Below, one piece after another: positions 1-8,989 of a stretch of DNA of 64,000 bases. Location: contig NZ_CP133160.1 of assembly GCF_030913365.1 (NCBI RefSeq), positions 248,001 to 312,000 on the forward strand, written 5' to 3'. The stretch is from Stenotrophomonas sp. 24(2023) (GTDB lineage Bacteria > Pseudomonadota > Gammaproteobacteria > Xanthomonadales > Xanthomonadaceae). The position numbers and the translations under genes were made by a program. How positions within the stretch are numbered: the first letter of the stretch is position 1; every line of letters begins with the position of its first letter. The notes under the pieces are model-generated. The model did no database searches, had not been told where the DNA came from, and saw only the letters and a program-made list of their open reading frames with translations.

Positions 1-537
1 CTGGCCGCCATCGCCACCATGTTCGGCTTCTTGGCAGTGATCTGCGTGGTCGTGCTGGTCCATGGCGGCGACGTTGGCACGCTGATCCTGGGCCCGGCCA
101 ATCCGCTGACCCTGGCCGCCGGCCTGGTCACCGCCCTGCCGCTGTTCGCGCTGTGGGCGCTGCCCACCGTCGGCTGGCTGCTGCTGTGCTCGGCCTGGGC
201 CAAGAGCAAGCCGTTCCTGTGGGCGGTCATGCTGCCGCTGTTCGCCGGCATCATCGTCAGCACCACCCGTGTCATGCAGCTGTTCGAGATGGGCAGCGGC
301 TGGTTCTGGCAGCACGTGGTCGGCCGCCTGCTGCTGGGCACCTTCGCCGGCATGGACCTGCTGTACCGCTCCGGCGACCTGAGCCAGCGCCGCGACCTGG
401 ATTCGGTGGTCGCGTTGATGAACCCGACCGAACAGCTGCGTTCGCTGGCCATGCCCGACCTGTGGATCGGTGCCGCCGTCGGCGTGGTGTTCATCGTCCT
501 TGCCATCCGCCTGCGCCGCCGCGCTGGCGAAGTCTGA
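1..537 (+). CDS. ABC-2 type transporter permease, C-terminal part (5' truncated)
   Basis: The reading frame is open from base 1, so the gene starts upstream of the window; about 178 residues remain. The visible part has several hydrophobic segments (roughly residues 6-20, 35-65, 70-85 and a last one near 155-170) and ends in a short basic tail (RLRRRAGEV), as expected of an inner-membrane permease. The call as an ABC-2 type permease rests on overall character and on Xanthomonad gene order, where such permeases precede GSGD-repeat adhesin-like proteins. The ATPase partner would lie upstream and is not visible. The next gene starts 20 bases downstream, so co-transcription is likely. Substrate unknown. 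Confidence 0.55.
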   Translation: MAAIATMFGFLAVICVVVLVHGGDVGTLILGPANPLTLAAGLVTALPLFALWALPTVGWLLLCSAWAKSKPFLWAVMLPLFAGIIVSTTRVMQLFEMGSGWFWQHVVGRLLLGTFAGMDLLYRSGDLSQRRDLDSVVALMNPTEQLRSLAMPDLWIGAAVGVVFIVLAIRLRRRAGEV

Positions 538-557
538 TCTACCGAGGAGCTTCTGCC

Positions 558-1445
558 ATGCGTTCACTGATTGCCTGCACTGCCCTGCTGTTGTTGCCGC
601 TGTCGGCCCAGGCCGCCGACGCACAGAACTGCAAGTTCACCGCGCCGCGCGCGCTGAAGCTCGATACCACCGGCGTCAAGGCCGTGCTGTTCGAGGTGAA
701 CCAGCATGACCTGAAACTGACCGCGCGCAGCGGAGCGGGCCAGCTCGACGGCCGCGCCTGCGCCTCCAGCCAGGACGCGCTCAACGACCTGGTACTGGAC
801 CAGCGCCGCAACGGTGACACGCTGGTGGTGAGCCTGCGCCGCGACGGCAAGCAGATCAACTGGAGCACTGGCAACAACTACGCCTGGCTGGACATCCATG
901 GCAGCGTGCCGGACAACCTGCCGCTGCAGTTCAAGGTCGGTTCCGGCGATGCCTCCATCGAAAACGCACAGTCCGTCAGCGTGCAGACCGGCTCGGGGGA
1001 CTTCATCGCCCGTGGCACCCGCGGCAACCTGCAGGGGTCGGTCGGTTCGGGCGATCTGATCATCGAAGGCGCCGGCAGCCTGAACCTGTCCTCGGTCGGC
1101 TCCGGCGACGTGAAGGCCCGCACCATCGGGGGCAGCACGCGCATCGGCACGGTCGGCTCCGGCGACGTGGAAGTGGCCGACATCCGTGGCGATGCCAGCG
1201 TGGACACCATCGGATCCGGCGATGTCAGCTTCCGCCGCGTGACCGGCAGCGTGGAGATCGGCGTGGTCGGCTCCGGCGAGGTGACCCTGGATGACATCGG
1301 CCGCAACGTCAACGTGCGCAGCCATGGCTCGGGGGACGTCACTGTCAATGGTGCCGGCGGTTCGCTGACCGTCGGCCACAGCGGCAGCGGCGATGTGAAC
1401 CACAGCAACGTGCGCGGTGCGGTGAACCTGCCGCGCCGCAAGTAA
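558..1445 (+). CDS. Secreted GSGD-repeat beta-helix protein (DUF4097/DUF2807-like)
   Basis: A 295-residue protein starting at ATG 558 with GAGGAG ten bases upstream. Residues 1-19 form a Sec signal peptide ending at AQA, so it should be periplasmic or surface exposed. From about residue 130 to the C-terminus it has nine copies of a GSGD/GSGE turn motif spaced 17-19 residues apart, each followed by alternating hydrophobic residues. That regular rung length predicts a right-handed beta-helix or solenoid. Related putative adhesin or auto-transporter-like domains of this kind are common next to ABC-2 permeases. Function unknown; the permease upstream and lipoprotein downstream suggest an envelope role. 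Confidence 0.75.
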   Translation: MRSLIACTALLLLPLSAQAADAQNCKFTAPRALKLDTTGVKAVLFEVNQHDLKLTARSGAGQLDGRACASSQDALNDLVLDQRRNGDTLVVSLRRDGKQINWSTGNNYAWLDIHGSVPDNLPLQFKVGSGDASIENAQSVSVQTGSGDFIARGTRGNLQGSVGSGDLIIEGAGSLNLSSVGSGDVKARTIGGSTRIGTVGSGDVEVADIRGDASVDTIGSGDVSFRRVTGSVEIGVVGSGEVTLDDIGRNVNVRSHGSGDVTVNGAGGSLTVGHSGSGDVNHSNVRGAVNLPRRK

Positions 1446-1479
1446 CACCGCCATCCACGCCATCATCGAGGGGAAGGAC

Positions 1480-2097
1480 ATGAATGCGATGCGCCTGCTG
1501 CTGCCCACCGCGCTGCTGTGCCTGCCGCTGGTCGCCTGTGGCGGCCCTGCCGGCAATGACCAATCACCGGGCAAGGCCGTAGCCGAAGCGACCAGCAACG
1601 TCGGCCAGACCGTCAAGGAAGCCACCGACAAGGCCCGCAAGGAAGTCATCCAGGGCAACATCTCGGTCTCCGCCGACGGCCAGCCCAAGGCCGCCATCAC
1701 CCCGGACGGGCGCTTCCTGGTCGATGGCAAGGAAGTGCCGGCCGATGACAACCAGCGGCGGCTGCTGAAGGCCTACCGGGGCCACGTCGAAGCCATCGCA
1801 CTGGACGGCATGGACATCGGCCTGGCCGGGGCCAAGCTGGGGGCCAATGCCGCCGGCGAAGCCATCAAGGGCATTTTCAGCGGCGACACGCAGGGCCTGG
1901 AAGCCCGCATCAATGCGCAGGCCGACCAGATCAAGGCCCATGCCCAGCGCATCTGCAAGCGCCTGCCGGCCCTGCTGACCAGCCAGCAGGCCCTGGCCTC
2001 GGCCCTGCCCGCCTTCAAGCCGTATGCCACGATGGAACAGAAGGATGTCGATGACTGCGGCAAGGACAACGGCAAGGGCTACACCGTCAACTTCTGA
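1480..2097 (+). CDS. DUF2884 (YggN-like) lipoprotein
   Basis: A 205-residue putative lipoprotein. The signal peptide ends in a lipobox (LVAC, Cys20), so the mature protein is probably lipid-anchored. A charged, coiled-coil-prone stretch (about residues 30-55) is followed by a segment resembling YggN/DUF2884, in which a DGRFLVDGKEV strand pair precedes a glycine- and alanine-rich helix (DIGLAGAKLG). Two cysteines (near 167 and 199) could form a disulphide. SD-like GAGGGGAAGG lies before ATG 1480. It sits 34 bases after the GSGD-repeat gene and is probably in the same operon. No enzymatic motif is visible. Confidence 0.65.
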   Translation: MNAMRLLLPTALLCLPLVACGGPAGNDQSPGKAVAEATSNVGQTVKEATDKARKEVIQGNISVSADGQPKAAITPDGRFLVDGKEVPADDNQRRLLKAYRGHVEAIALDGMDIGLAGAKLGANAAGEAIKGIFSGDTQGLEARINAQADQIKAHAQRICKRLPALLTSQQALASALPAFKPYATMEQKDVDDCGKDNGKGYTVNF

Positions 2098-2190
2098 TGC
2101 GACATGACAGCGCACCTGGCCGGCAACGCACGCCGTTGCCGGCCACCGGTGCCACAGGGGCTTACAATGAAGCCCCCCCGGGAACACCGC

Positions 2191-2625
2191 ATGCCCATCA
2201 TGAAGAAGCTGCTCCTGCTGCTGGCCGCCCTGCTCTGCCTGGGCCTGGCCGGCTGCGACCAGGATTACCGCAACCACCGCGCCGAACGCGGCAAGCCGAA
2301 GATCTCCGTCAGCGAGGGCCTGGTGACCGTGCGTCGCCCGCCGGCGCCGAACATCATCATCCTGCCCAATGGGCACATGAAGGTGGACGAGATCGAGATC
2401 CCGCTCGATGCACGCCAGCAGCAGATGCTGCAGACGATGTTCGGCCAGCTGCAGGTGCTGCGCCAGAACACGCTGGTGGAGGCGCCGGCCGATCCCAACA
2501 TGCAGCCGGTCAAGATCGTCCCGCCGGCCGGGGTGAACCCGATCCCCGCCGACCTGGTGCAGGCGATTCCCGAATTCAAGGATTACACCCAGACCTTCGG
2601 CAATATCGTCGCCGACCGGCGCTGA
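2191..2625 (+). CDS. Small lipoprotein, DUF2884-like, partner of the preceding gene
   Basis: A putative lipoprotein with the start of its signal peptide at MPIMKK and lipobox LAGC (cysteine at residue 20 from ATG 2191), giving 144 residues. In-frame ATGs also exist at 2167 and 2200. ATG 2167 has AGGGG six bases upstream, but TTACAAT at 2162-2168 looks like a -10 box, which would place the transcription start after 2167, so 2191 is preferred. The mature part carries an SVSEGLVTVRR / LPNGHMKVDEIEIPL strand pattern that echoes the upstream lipoprotein (a value to be stored plus a long Q-rich helix), suggesting the two are divergent paralogues. Function unknown. Confidence 0.6.
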   Translation: MPIMKKLLLLLAALLCLGLAGCDQDYRNHRAERGKPKISVSEGLVTVRRPPAPNIIILPNGHMKVDEIEIPLDARQQQMLQTMFGQLQVLRQNTLVEAPADPNMQPVKIVPPAGVNPIPADLVQAIPEFKDYTQTFGNIVADRR

Positions 2626-2630
2626 ACGGA

Positions 2631-2657
2631 AAACGCCGCCCCCAGGGCGGCGTTTCT
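2631..2657 (+). terminator. Intrinsic terminator after the lipoprotein gene
   Basis: A perfect 11-bp stem (AAACGCCGCCC / GGGCGGCGTTT, 2631-2641 with 2645-2655) and a CCA loop, beginning six bases after the stop codon. The flanking A and T runs allow it to act in both directions, so it may also end fumC transcription from the opposite strand. Confidence 0.8.
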
Positions 2658-2667
2658 CATTGGACCG

Positions 2668-2694
2668 GTAACGCCAGGCCATGCCCGGCGAGCG
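2668..2694 (+). repeat. Degenerate SMAG/REP-like palindrome
   Basis: GTAACGCCAGGCC followed by ATGCCCGGC: a GTAG-type palindrome with the head changed to GTAA and one stem mismatch. It lies between the convergent lipoprotein gene and fumC, a typical extragenic location for these elements. Confidence 0.55.
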
Positions 2695-2727
2695 CAGCAC
2701 GCGGCCCGCCGGCATGCCACCGGCCGA

Positions 2728-4167
2728 TCAGCCGCCCGCGCCACCACCACCGGCATGGATGCCGCCCGCGGTCAGCGCGGTCGGGTCCAGCAGGCGGCGC
2801 AGCTCCGCTTCCGCCAGGCCGCTGTCTTCCAGCGCGACATCCAGCACCGGGCGCTGTTCCTTGTAGGCCCGCTTGGCGATCGCGGCCGCCTTCTCGTAGC
2901 CGATGATCGGGTTCAGCGCGGTTACCAGGATCGGGTTGCGGGCCAGCGCCTCGGCCACGCGGTCCTCGCGCACCTTCAGCCCCGCGATGGCACTGTCGGC
3001 CAGCAGGGTGGACACATTGGCCAGCAGGCCGATGCCATCGAGCAGGTTCACTGCGATCAGCGGCAGCGTCACGTTCAGCTGGAAGTTGCCGGTCTGGCCG
3101 GCCACGGTGATTGCCGTGTGGTGGCCGATCACCTGCGCGCAGGCCATCACCGTGGCCTCCGGAATGACCGGGTTGACCTTGCCCGGCATGATCGAGCTGC
3201 CCGGCTGCAGTGCCGGCAGTTCGATCTCGCCCAGCCCGGCCAGCGGACCGGCGTTCATCCAGCGAAGATCATTGGCGATCTTGATCAAGGCCACGGCCAG
3301 TGCGTTGAGCTGGCCGGACAGTTCCACCGCGTCGTCCTGCGCGGCCAGGCCCTCGAACTTGTTGTCGGCACTGTCGAACCTGATGCGGGTCTGCTGCTTG
3401 AGCGCCTTGGCCACCTGCGCACCGAAGCGCGGGTCGGCGTTGATGCCGGTGCCGATGGCGGTGCCGCCCAGCGGCAGGCGGCGCACGCGCTTGAGGCTGT
3501 CCTCGATGCGCTCCTGGGCCGAGGCCAGCTGTGCCGACCAGGCACCGAACTCCTGCTCGAAGGTCAGCGGCATGGCATCCATCAGGTGGGTGCGGCCGGT
3601 CTTGACCACCTTGCGCAGGCTGCGACCCTTGCGGTCGATGGTCTTGCGCAGGTGCACCAGCGCTGGCAGCAGCTGCTCATGGGTGGCCAGCACCGCCGAC
3701 ACGCGCAGCGCGGTCGGGATCACATCGTTGGAGCTCTGCCCCTGGTTGACGTGGTCGTTGGGATGCACGACGGTCTTGCCCGCCTTGCCGGCACGGTTGG
3801 CCAGCGTGGCGATGACCTCGTTGGCATTCATGTTCGAGGAGGTGCCCGAACCGGTCTGGTACACATCGATCGGGAAATGCGCATCCCAATCGCCGGCCGC
3901 CACTTCGGCGGCGGCCGACGCGATGGCCTTGGCCACGCCCTTGGGCAGATGGCCCAGTTCGGCATTCACCTCGGCGGCAGCGCCCTTGACCAGGCCCAGC
4001 GCGCGGATGAACCCACGCGGCATCCGCTGGCCGGACACCGGGAAATTCTGTACCGCGCGCTGGGTCTGCGCGCCCCACAGGGCATCGGCCGGCACCTGCA
4101 GCTCGCCCATGCTGTCATGTTCGGTCCGGAAACCGCGGGTGGCACTCTTGCTTGCAGCTTTGCTCAT
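2728..4167 (-). CDS. fumC: Class II fumarate hydratase FumC
   Basis: Interconverts fumarate and malate in the TCA cycle; the class II enzyme is a cytoplasmic homotetramer that needs no iron-sulfur cluster. The 479-residue product has the expected order of family blocks: DSMGELQVPADALWGAQTQR near the N-terminus, TGSGTSSNMNANEV, HPNDHVN, KTGRTHLMDAMP, and the lyase signature GSSIMPGKVNP near residue 330. It is slightly longer than the usual ~465 residues because of an N-terminal SKAASKSATR extension and a glycine-rich C-terminal tail (GGGGAGG). It is transcribed away from purB. A class I (iron-sulfur) fumarase lies at 37404-38921, so the organism holds both oxygen-sensitive and oxygen-tolerant forms. 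Confidence 0.96.
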   Translation of the reverse strand: MSKAASKSATRGFRTEHDSMGELQVPADALWGAQTQRAVQNFPVSGQRMPRGFIRALGLVKGAAAEVNAELGHLPKGVAKAIASAAAEVAAGDWDAHFPIDVYQTGSGTSSNMNANEVIATLANRAGKAGKTVVHPNDHVNQGQSSNDVIPTALRVSAVLATHEQLLPALVHLRKTIDRKGRSLRKVVKTGRTHLMDAMPLTFEQEFGAWSAQLASAQERIEDSLKRVRRLPLGGTAIGTGINADPRFGAQVAKALKQQTRIRFDSADNKFEGLAAQDDAVELSGQLNALAVALIKIANDLRWMNAGPLAGLGEIELPALQPGSSIMPGKVNPVIPEATVMACAQVIGHHTAITVAGQTGNFQLNVTLPLIAVNLLDGIGLLANVSTLLADSAIAGLKVREDRVAEALARNPILVTALNPIIGYEKAAAIAKRAYKEQRPVLDVALEDSGLAEAELRRLLDPTALTAGGIHAGGGGAGG

Positions 4168-4295
4168 TGCATCGACTCCGCACTACTTCGTCGTTGGGGA
4201 AAGGGAAGCGGCGGCTGGCAGGGTGTCGCTTCCCGGGCTGGCGGCGGCAATAACGATACTCCCTTGTCCGTGGCCTGGGATGACGAAATCGCCCG

Positions 4296-4323
4296 GTAGC
4301 GCCAGGCCGTGCCTGGCAAGCGC
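4296..4323 (+). repeat. SMAG element (GTAG-headed palindrome)
   Basis: GTAGC then GCCAGGC-CGT-GCCTGGC and AAGCGC, a perfect 7-bp stem. It lies in the fumC-purB divergent region. The same stem (GCCAGGC/GCCTGGC) recurs in the 59-kb array. Confidence 0.8.
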
Positions 4324-4368
4324 ACGGCACAACGGCCCCCGCCCGGCACGCATGGGCCCCGCACGTCG

Positions 4369-5775
<1,407 letters not shown>

Positions 5776-5827
5776 GGGGTTTTCCTGCGGCGGCGGCCGC
5801 GTGCGCTGCCTGCGGCAGGCTGTTTCT

Positions 5828-5870
5828 GCAACAGCAACAGCAACAGCAACGGCAACGGCAACGGCAACAT
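5828..5870 (+). repeat. Hexanucleotide microsatellite (CAACAG/CAACGG)
   Basis: Three CAACAG units followed by three CAACGG units and a degenerate CAACAT, in noncoding DNA 50 bases after the purB stop. Period 6. No gene reads through it convincingly. Confidence 0.75.
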
Positions 5871-6059
5871 CAAAAGCGGCTCTGGGTTACTGCGGCTTGG
5901 GCGCGCCGGGGTGGGCAGCCGGGACACGCCGTGAACCCATCCCTGGGGGCTCGTAGGCGCCATCCATGGCGCCTGCGGTCCCGGCCACCCACCCCGGCGC
6001 ACCTTCGACAGATTCCCGGTGACGGATCGAAGAGCAGTGGGGTGTCGGGATGGAATTGA

Positions 6060-6096
6060 GAGGGACGCGGCTTCGCCGCGTCCCTCTTTCGTTTTT
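6060..6096 (+). terminator. Strong intrinsic terminator
   Basis: A perfect 12-bp stem GAGGGACGCGGC / GCCGCGTCCCTC with loop TTC, followed by TTTCGTTTTT. It lies 285 bases after the purB stop, so purB transcripts probably have a long 3' tail or the hairpin belongs to an unrecognised small RNA. Confidence 0.75.
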
Positions 6097-6135
6097 GGGG
6101 TACCTGCAGTGGATGGCGCTTTCCCGGGCAACGTC

Positions 6136-6158
6136 ATCCACGCATGGCGTGGATCTAC
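6136..6158 (-). repeat. SMAG element (ATCCACGC/GCGTGGAT type)
   Basis: ATCCACGCATGGCGTGGATCTAC, which reads GTAG-first on the minus strand. It has an 8-bp stem (ATCCACGC / GCGTGGAT) and is identical to one half of the 59-kb array dimers. Confidence 0.85.
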
Positions 6159-6287
6159 ATGCTTCCTTTCCGTGGCGGGCCGCGCAGGAAACTGTCAAGG
6201 GTCGGGTGGGGTGGGTTCGCGGGACCGTTGGCGCCATGGATGGCGCCATCGAGCCCCCATGGATGGGTTTACGGCGTGTCCCGCGAA

Positions 6288-6305
6288 CCCCCCCCCCCCC
6301 CCCCC
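6288..6305. repeat. Homopolymer of 18 cytosines
   Basis: An uninterrupted C18 tract at the outer edge of the right arm of the inverted repeat, about 180 bases upstream of roxA. Such a tract is prone to slippage and its exact length is doubtful in any assembly. Confidence 0.85.
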
Positions 6306-6483
6306 ACCCAGCCCATGAACCCAGCGCTTTACGCGACCCAACCACCCGCCACGAGGGGCTCCGCCGTTGGCCGGAACCCCGCGACAAACCACCACACGTG
6401 CGCAATCCCAACGAACGTCGGACAATGGTGGCCTTGGTGGCCCGCTACACCGCCACTCCCGCTTTCCGCTGCAAGGATTTCCC

Positions 6484-7896
6484 ATGGCCGCCCGCAAGCC
6501 CATCGCCTTCCCGATCGAAGTCCACGCCCGCCCGGGCCAGCCGCTGGGCATGGCCCCGGCGGTGTTCCTGCGCGATTTCTGGCAGAAGCGCCCGCTGCTG
6601 ATCCGCAATGCTTTCGCCAACTTCCAGACCCCGGTGCAGCCGGAAGACCTGGCCGGGCTGGCCTGCGAAGAAGGCGTGCTGGCGCGCCTGATCCGCCACG
6701 ACCGCGCCACCGATGGCTGGACCGTGCGCAGCGGCCCGTTCGCCGAGGAACTGTTCCCCACCCTGCCCGACCACGACTGGACCCTGCTGGTGCAGGACGT
6801 GGACAAGTGGGACCCGGACGTGCGCGCGCTGATCGACCGGTTCGATTTCCTGCCGCGCTGGCGCATGGACGACGTGATGATCAGCTTCGCCGCCACCGGC
6901 GGCTCGGTCGGTGCCCACGTCGACCAGTACGACGTGTTCCTGCTGCAGGCCCATGGCCACCGCCGCTGGCAGATCGATGCCAGCGAATCGACCAAGGGCA
7001 AGCGCCCGCCGCTGGGCTTCCGCCCGGATGTGGAGCTGAAGCTGCTGCAGGTGTTCAAGCCCAGCCACGACTGGGTACTCGCCCCGGGCGACATGCTGTA
7101 CCTGCCGCCGAACGTGCCGCACAACGGCGTGGCCGAAGATCCCTGCCTGACCTTCTCCTTCGGCATGCGCGCGCCGTCGTCGGCCGAACTGATCAGCGAC
7201 TACCTCGATACGCTCATCGCCGATGCCGATGAGAACATCCGCTACCAGGACCCGGACCTGGCCCTGCCGGCCGACCCGAACGAGATCGATGCGGTCGCCA
7301 TGGGCCGGGTCATCACCGCGCTCAACGCCATCCGCATGAACGATCCGGACACGCTGGGCGACTGGTTCGGCCGGTTCATCACCACCTACCGTGCCGCCGG
7401 CGAAGTGATGGCCCACCAGGCCGCGCCGCCGCAGGACGAGGTGGTGGCGGGCCTGCACGACGGCCTGCTGCTGCAGCGCCACCCGTGGGCACGCCTGGCC
7501 TGGCGCCGGGCCAAGCGTGGGGCCAGCCTGTACGTCAGCGGCCGCGACTTCGCATTGCCGGTCAAGGACGCGCAGCGCCTGGCCGGTGCCGAGCAGCTGG
7601 ACGATGCCGCCTACCGCGCCCTGTCCGACAAGGGTCGCGCGGTGGTGCAGCAGCTGCTGGCCGGGGGCGTGTTCCAGCTGATCGACCCGAACGAGGTCCA
7701 TGCCGGCGAGGAAGAGGACGATGGCGAGGAGGGCGTGCTCGGTGAGGTGATCGAAGGCCGCACCCGCGTCGATGCCATCGATGCCGACGCGGTGTCCGAT
7801 GGTGTGCACACCGTGACCGTGCACGATGACGGCATCGAGGTCATCGTCAACTTCGAGGACGACGAAGAAGATGACAGCACGCCCGGGCGTGGCTGA
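6484..7896 (+). CDS. roxA: JmjC-type ribosomal oxygenase RoxA (YcfD family), acidic C-terminal extension
   Basis: Cupin/JmjC Fe(II)- and 2-oxoglutarate-dependent oxygenase, related to E. coli YcfD/RoxA, which hydroxylates an arginine of ribosomal protein L16. From ATG 6484 the product is 470 residues. Iron ligands are visible as H145 and D147 (GAHVDQYD) and H213 (VPHNG). The winged-helix C-terminal region typical of the family follows. It is about 95 residues longer than E. coli YcfD; residues 407-465 are very acidic (EEEDDGEE ... FEDDEEDD). A -10-like GACAAT sits at 6421-6426. The acetyltransferase gene follows after three bases, so the two are probably co-translated. Its 2-oxoglutarate cosubstrate is also the substrate of the nearby sucAB complex. 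Confidence 0.85.
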   Translation: MAARKPIAFPIEVHARPGQPLGMAPAVFLRDFWQKRPLLIRNAFANFQTPVQPEDLAGLACEEGVLARLIRHDRATDGWTVRSGPFAEELFPTLPDHDWTLLVQDVDKWDPDVRALIDRFDFLPRWRMDDVMISFAATGGSVGAHVDQYDVFLLQAHGHRRWQIDASESTKGKRPPLGFRPDVELKLLQVFKPSHDWVLAPGDMLYLPPNVPHNGVAEDPCLTFSFGMRAPSSAELISDYLDTLIADADENIRYQDPDLALPADPNEIDAVAMGRVITALNAIRMNDPDTLGDWFGRFITTYRAAGEVMAHQAAPPQDEVVAGLHDGLLLQRHPWARLAWRRAKRGASLYVSGRDFALPVKDAQRLAGAEQLDDAAYRALSDKGRAVVQQLLAGGVFQLIDPNEVHAGEEEDDGEEGVLGEVIEGRTRVDAIDADAVSDGVHTVTVHDDGIEVIVNFEDDEEDDSTPGRG

Positions 7897-7899
7897 GCC

Positions 7900-8802
7900 A
7901 TGAGCGCGCTCCGGGTCCAGCAGGTCCGCCACGAAGACGCCCACGCCGCCATCCACGCGGTGCGGCAGCGGGTATTCGTGCAGGAACAGGGCATCGCCGC
8001 CGAACTGGAGCGCGATGCCCTGGACCCGGTCTGCGCCCATGTGCTGGCGCTGGATGCACAGGACCAGCCGGTGGGCACCGGCCGCCTGGCCCCGGACGGC
8101 CGCATCGGCCGCATGGCGGTGCTGGCCAGCCACCGCAACCAGGGGCTGGGTGAGGCCCTGCTGGCGGCGCTGGTGGAGGCCGGACGTGGCCTGGGCCTGG
8201 CCACGCTGTACCTGCACGCGCAGCTGCCGGCCCGCGACTTCTATGCCCGCCAGGGCTTCCTGCCCGAAGGCCCGGAATTCGAGGAAGCCGGCATCGGCCA
8301 CCAGCAGATGCGCCGCCGCCTGGACGGGCCCAGCGCCATCAGCAGCCGTGCCGAAGCCATCGCCGCCACCACCGCCGTGATCCATCGGGCGCGCCGCCAG
8401 CTGTGGGTCCACAGCGCCCAGCTCGACCCGGGCCTGCTGGACGCGCCGCCGGTGCAGGCGGCCCTGCGCCGCTTCGCCACGGCCCGCCACGACAAGCAGC
8501 TGCGAGTGATCGTGCAGGATGCCGCCACCATCGCGGCCACCGGCGCCCCCTTGCTGGCGCTGGCCCAGCGCCTGCCGAGCGTGATCCAGTTCCGCGACGT
8601 TGCCGATGCTGGCGACCGGGCCCTGGGCTCGGCCTGCCTGCTCAACGATGCCGGCGACTTCTACTTTCGTCTGATCGGGCACCGCCTGGACGGCGAAGCC
8701 GGCTTCGCGCTGCCGTCACGTTCGCAGCCGTTCGTGCAGCAATTGCAGCGCATCTGGGACCGTTCGCGCGATTGCAGCGAACTGCGCGCCCTCGGCATCT
8801 GA
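7900..8802 (+). CDS. GNAT N-acetyltransferase with C-terminal DUF7931-like domain
   Basis: A two-domain protein of 300 residues. Residues 1-140 form a GNAT domain (ElaA-like): acetyl-CoA-binding motif A reads RMAVLASHRNQGLGEALL, followed by FYARQGF. Residues 145-300 form a separate domain (starting ISSRAEAIAATTAVI) that resembles the phospholipase D-like DUF7931 module found fused to GNATs in pseudomonads and xanthomonads. It has no HKD motif, so it is probably not catalytic. It begins three bases after roxA. The acceptor substrate is unknown. No clear terminator follows before the sucA promoter region. Confidence 0.75.
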   Translation: MSALRVQQVRHEDAHAAIHAVRQRVFVQEQGIAAELERDALDPVCAHVLALDAQDQPVGTGRLAPDGRIGRMAVLASHRNQGLGEALLAALVEAGRGLGLATLYLHAQLPARDFYARQGFLPEGPEFEEAGIGHQQMRRRLDGPSAISSRAEAIAATTAVIHRARRQLWVHSAQLDPGLLDAPPVQAALRRFATARHDKQLRVIVQDAATIAATGAPLLALAQRLPSVIQFRDVADAGDRALGSACLLNDAGDFYFRLIGHRLDGEAGFALPSRSQPFVQQLQRIWDRSRDCSELRALGI

Positions 8803-8890
8803 CCCCGGGCCCAGCGCCCGAACCTGTCTGCGAGCGACATCGGCGGTCCCGAGCGGCCCGCCGCGGTGCCCCTTCGTGTCCGGATGGGGG

Positions 8891-8896
8891 TACAAT
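8891..8896 (+). promoter_or_regulatory. Candidate sucA -10 box (TACAAT)
   Basis: TACAAT 8891-8896 lies about 94 bases before the preferred GTG start of sucA in the 187-base gap after the acetyltransferase gene. The -35 region is poor, suggesting activator dependence. Confidence 0.45.
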
Positions 8897-8989
8897 TTGC
8901 CTGTTTGAACGCGCCCGCGCATGGCTATTCATCATTCCGGCCGGGTCCTTCTGAAGCCATACCCCACAAGCGAATCAACAGCCTCCATC

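Larger units (their letters stand above)
5895..6290. repeat. Long inverted repeat flanking a terminator, SMAG-like palindromes
   Basis: A segment at about 5910-5990 (containing GTAGGCGCCATCCATGGCGCC) recurs in inverted orientation at about 6205-6290 (GGCGCCATGGATGGCGCC). Flanking words also match in reverse complement, such as GGATGGGTT-ACGGCGTGTCCCG. Each arm has its own internal palindrome. The roughly 200 bases between the arms hold a strong terminator and another SMAG palindrome. The 708-base space from 5776 to 6483 contains no supportable gene. Confidence 0.7.

Noticed and set aside
6019..6601. Short frames across the purB-roxA gap, one with a proline run
   Set aside because: The proline run is only the poly-C tract; no SD, signal or family.
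8921..8989. ATG 8921 as the sucA start
   Set aside because: It would add 23 residues not seen in the family; GTG 8990 aligns with the E. coli N-terminus.
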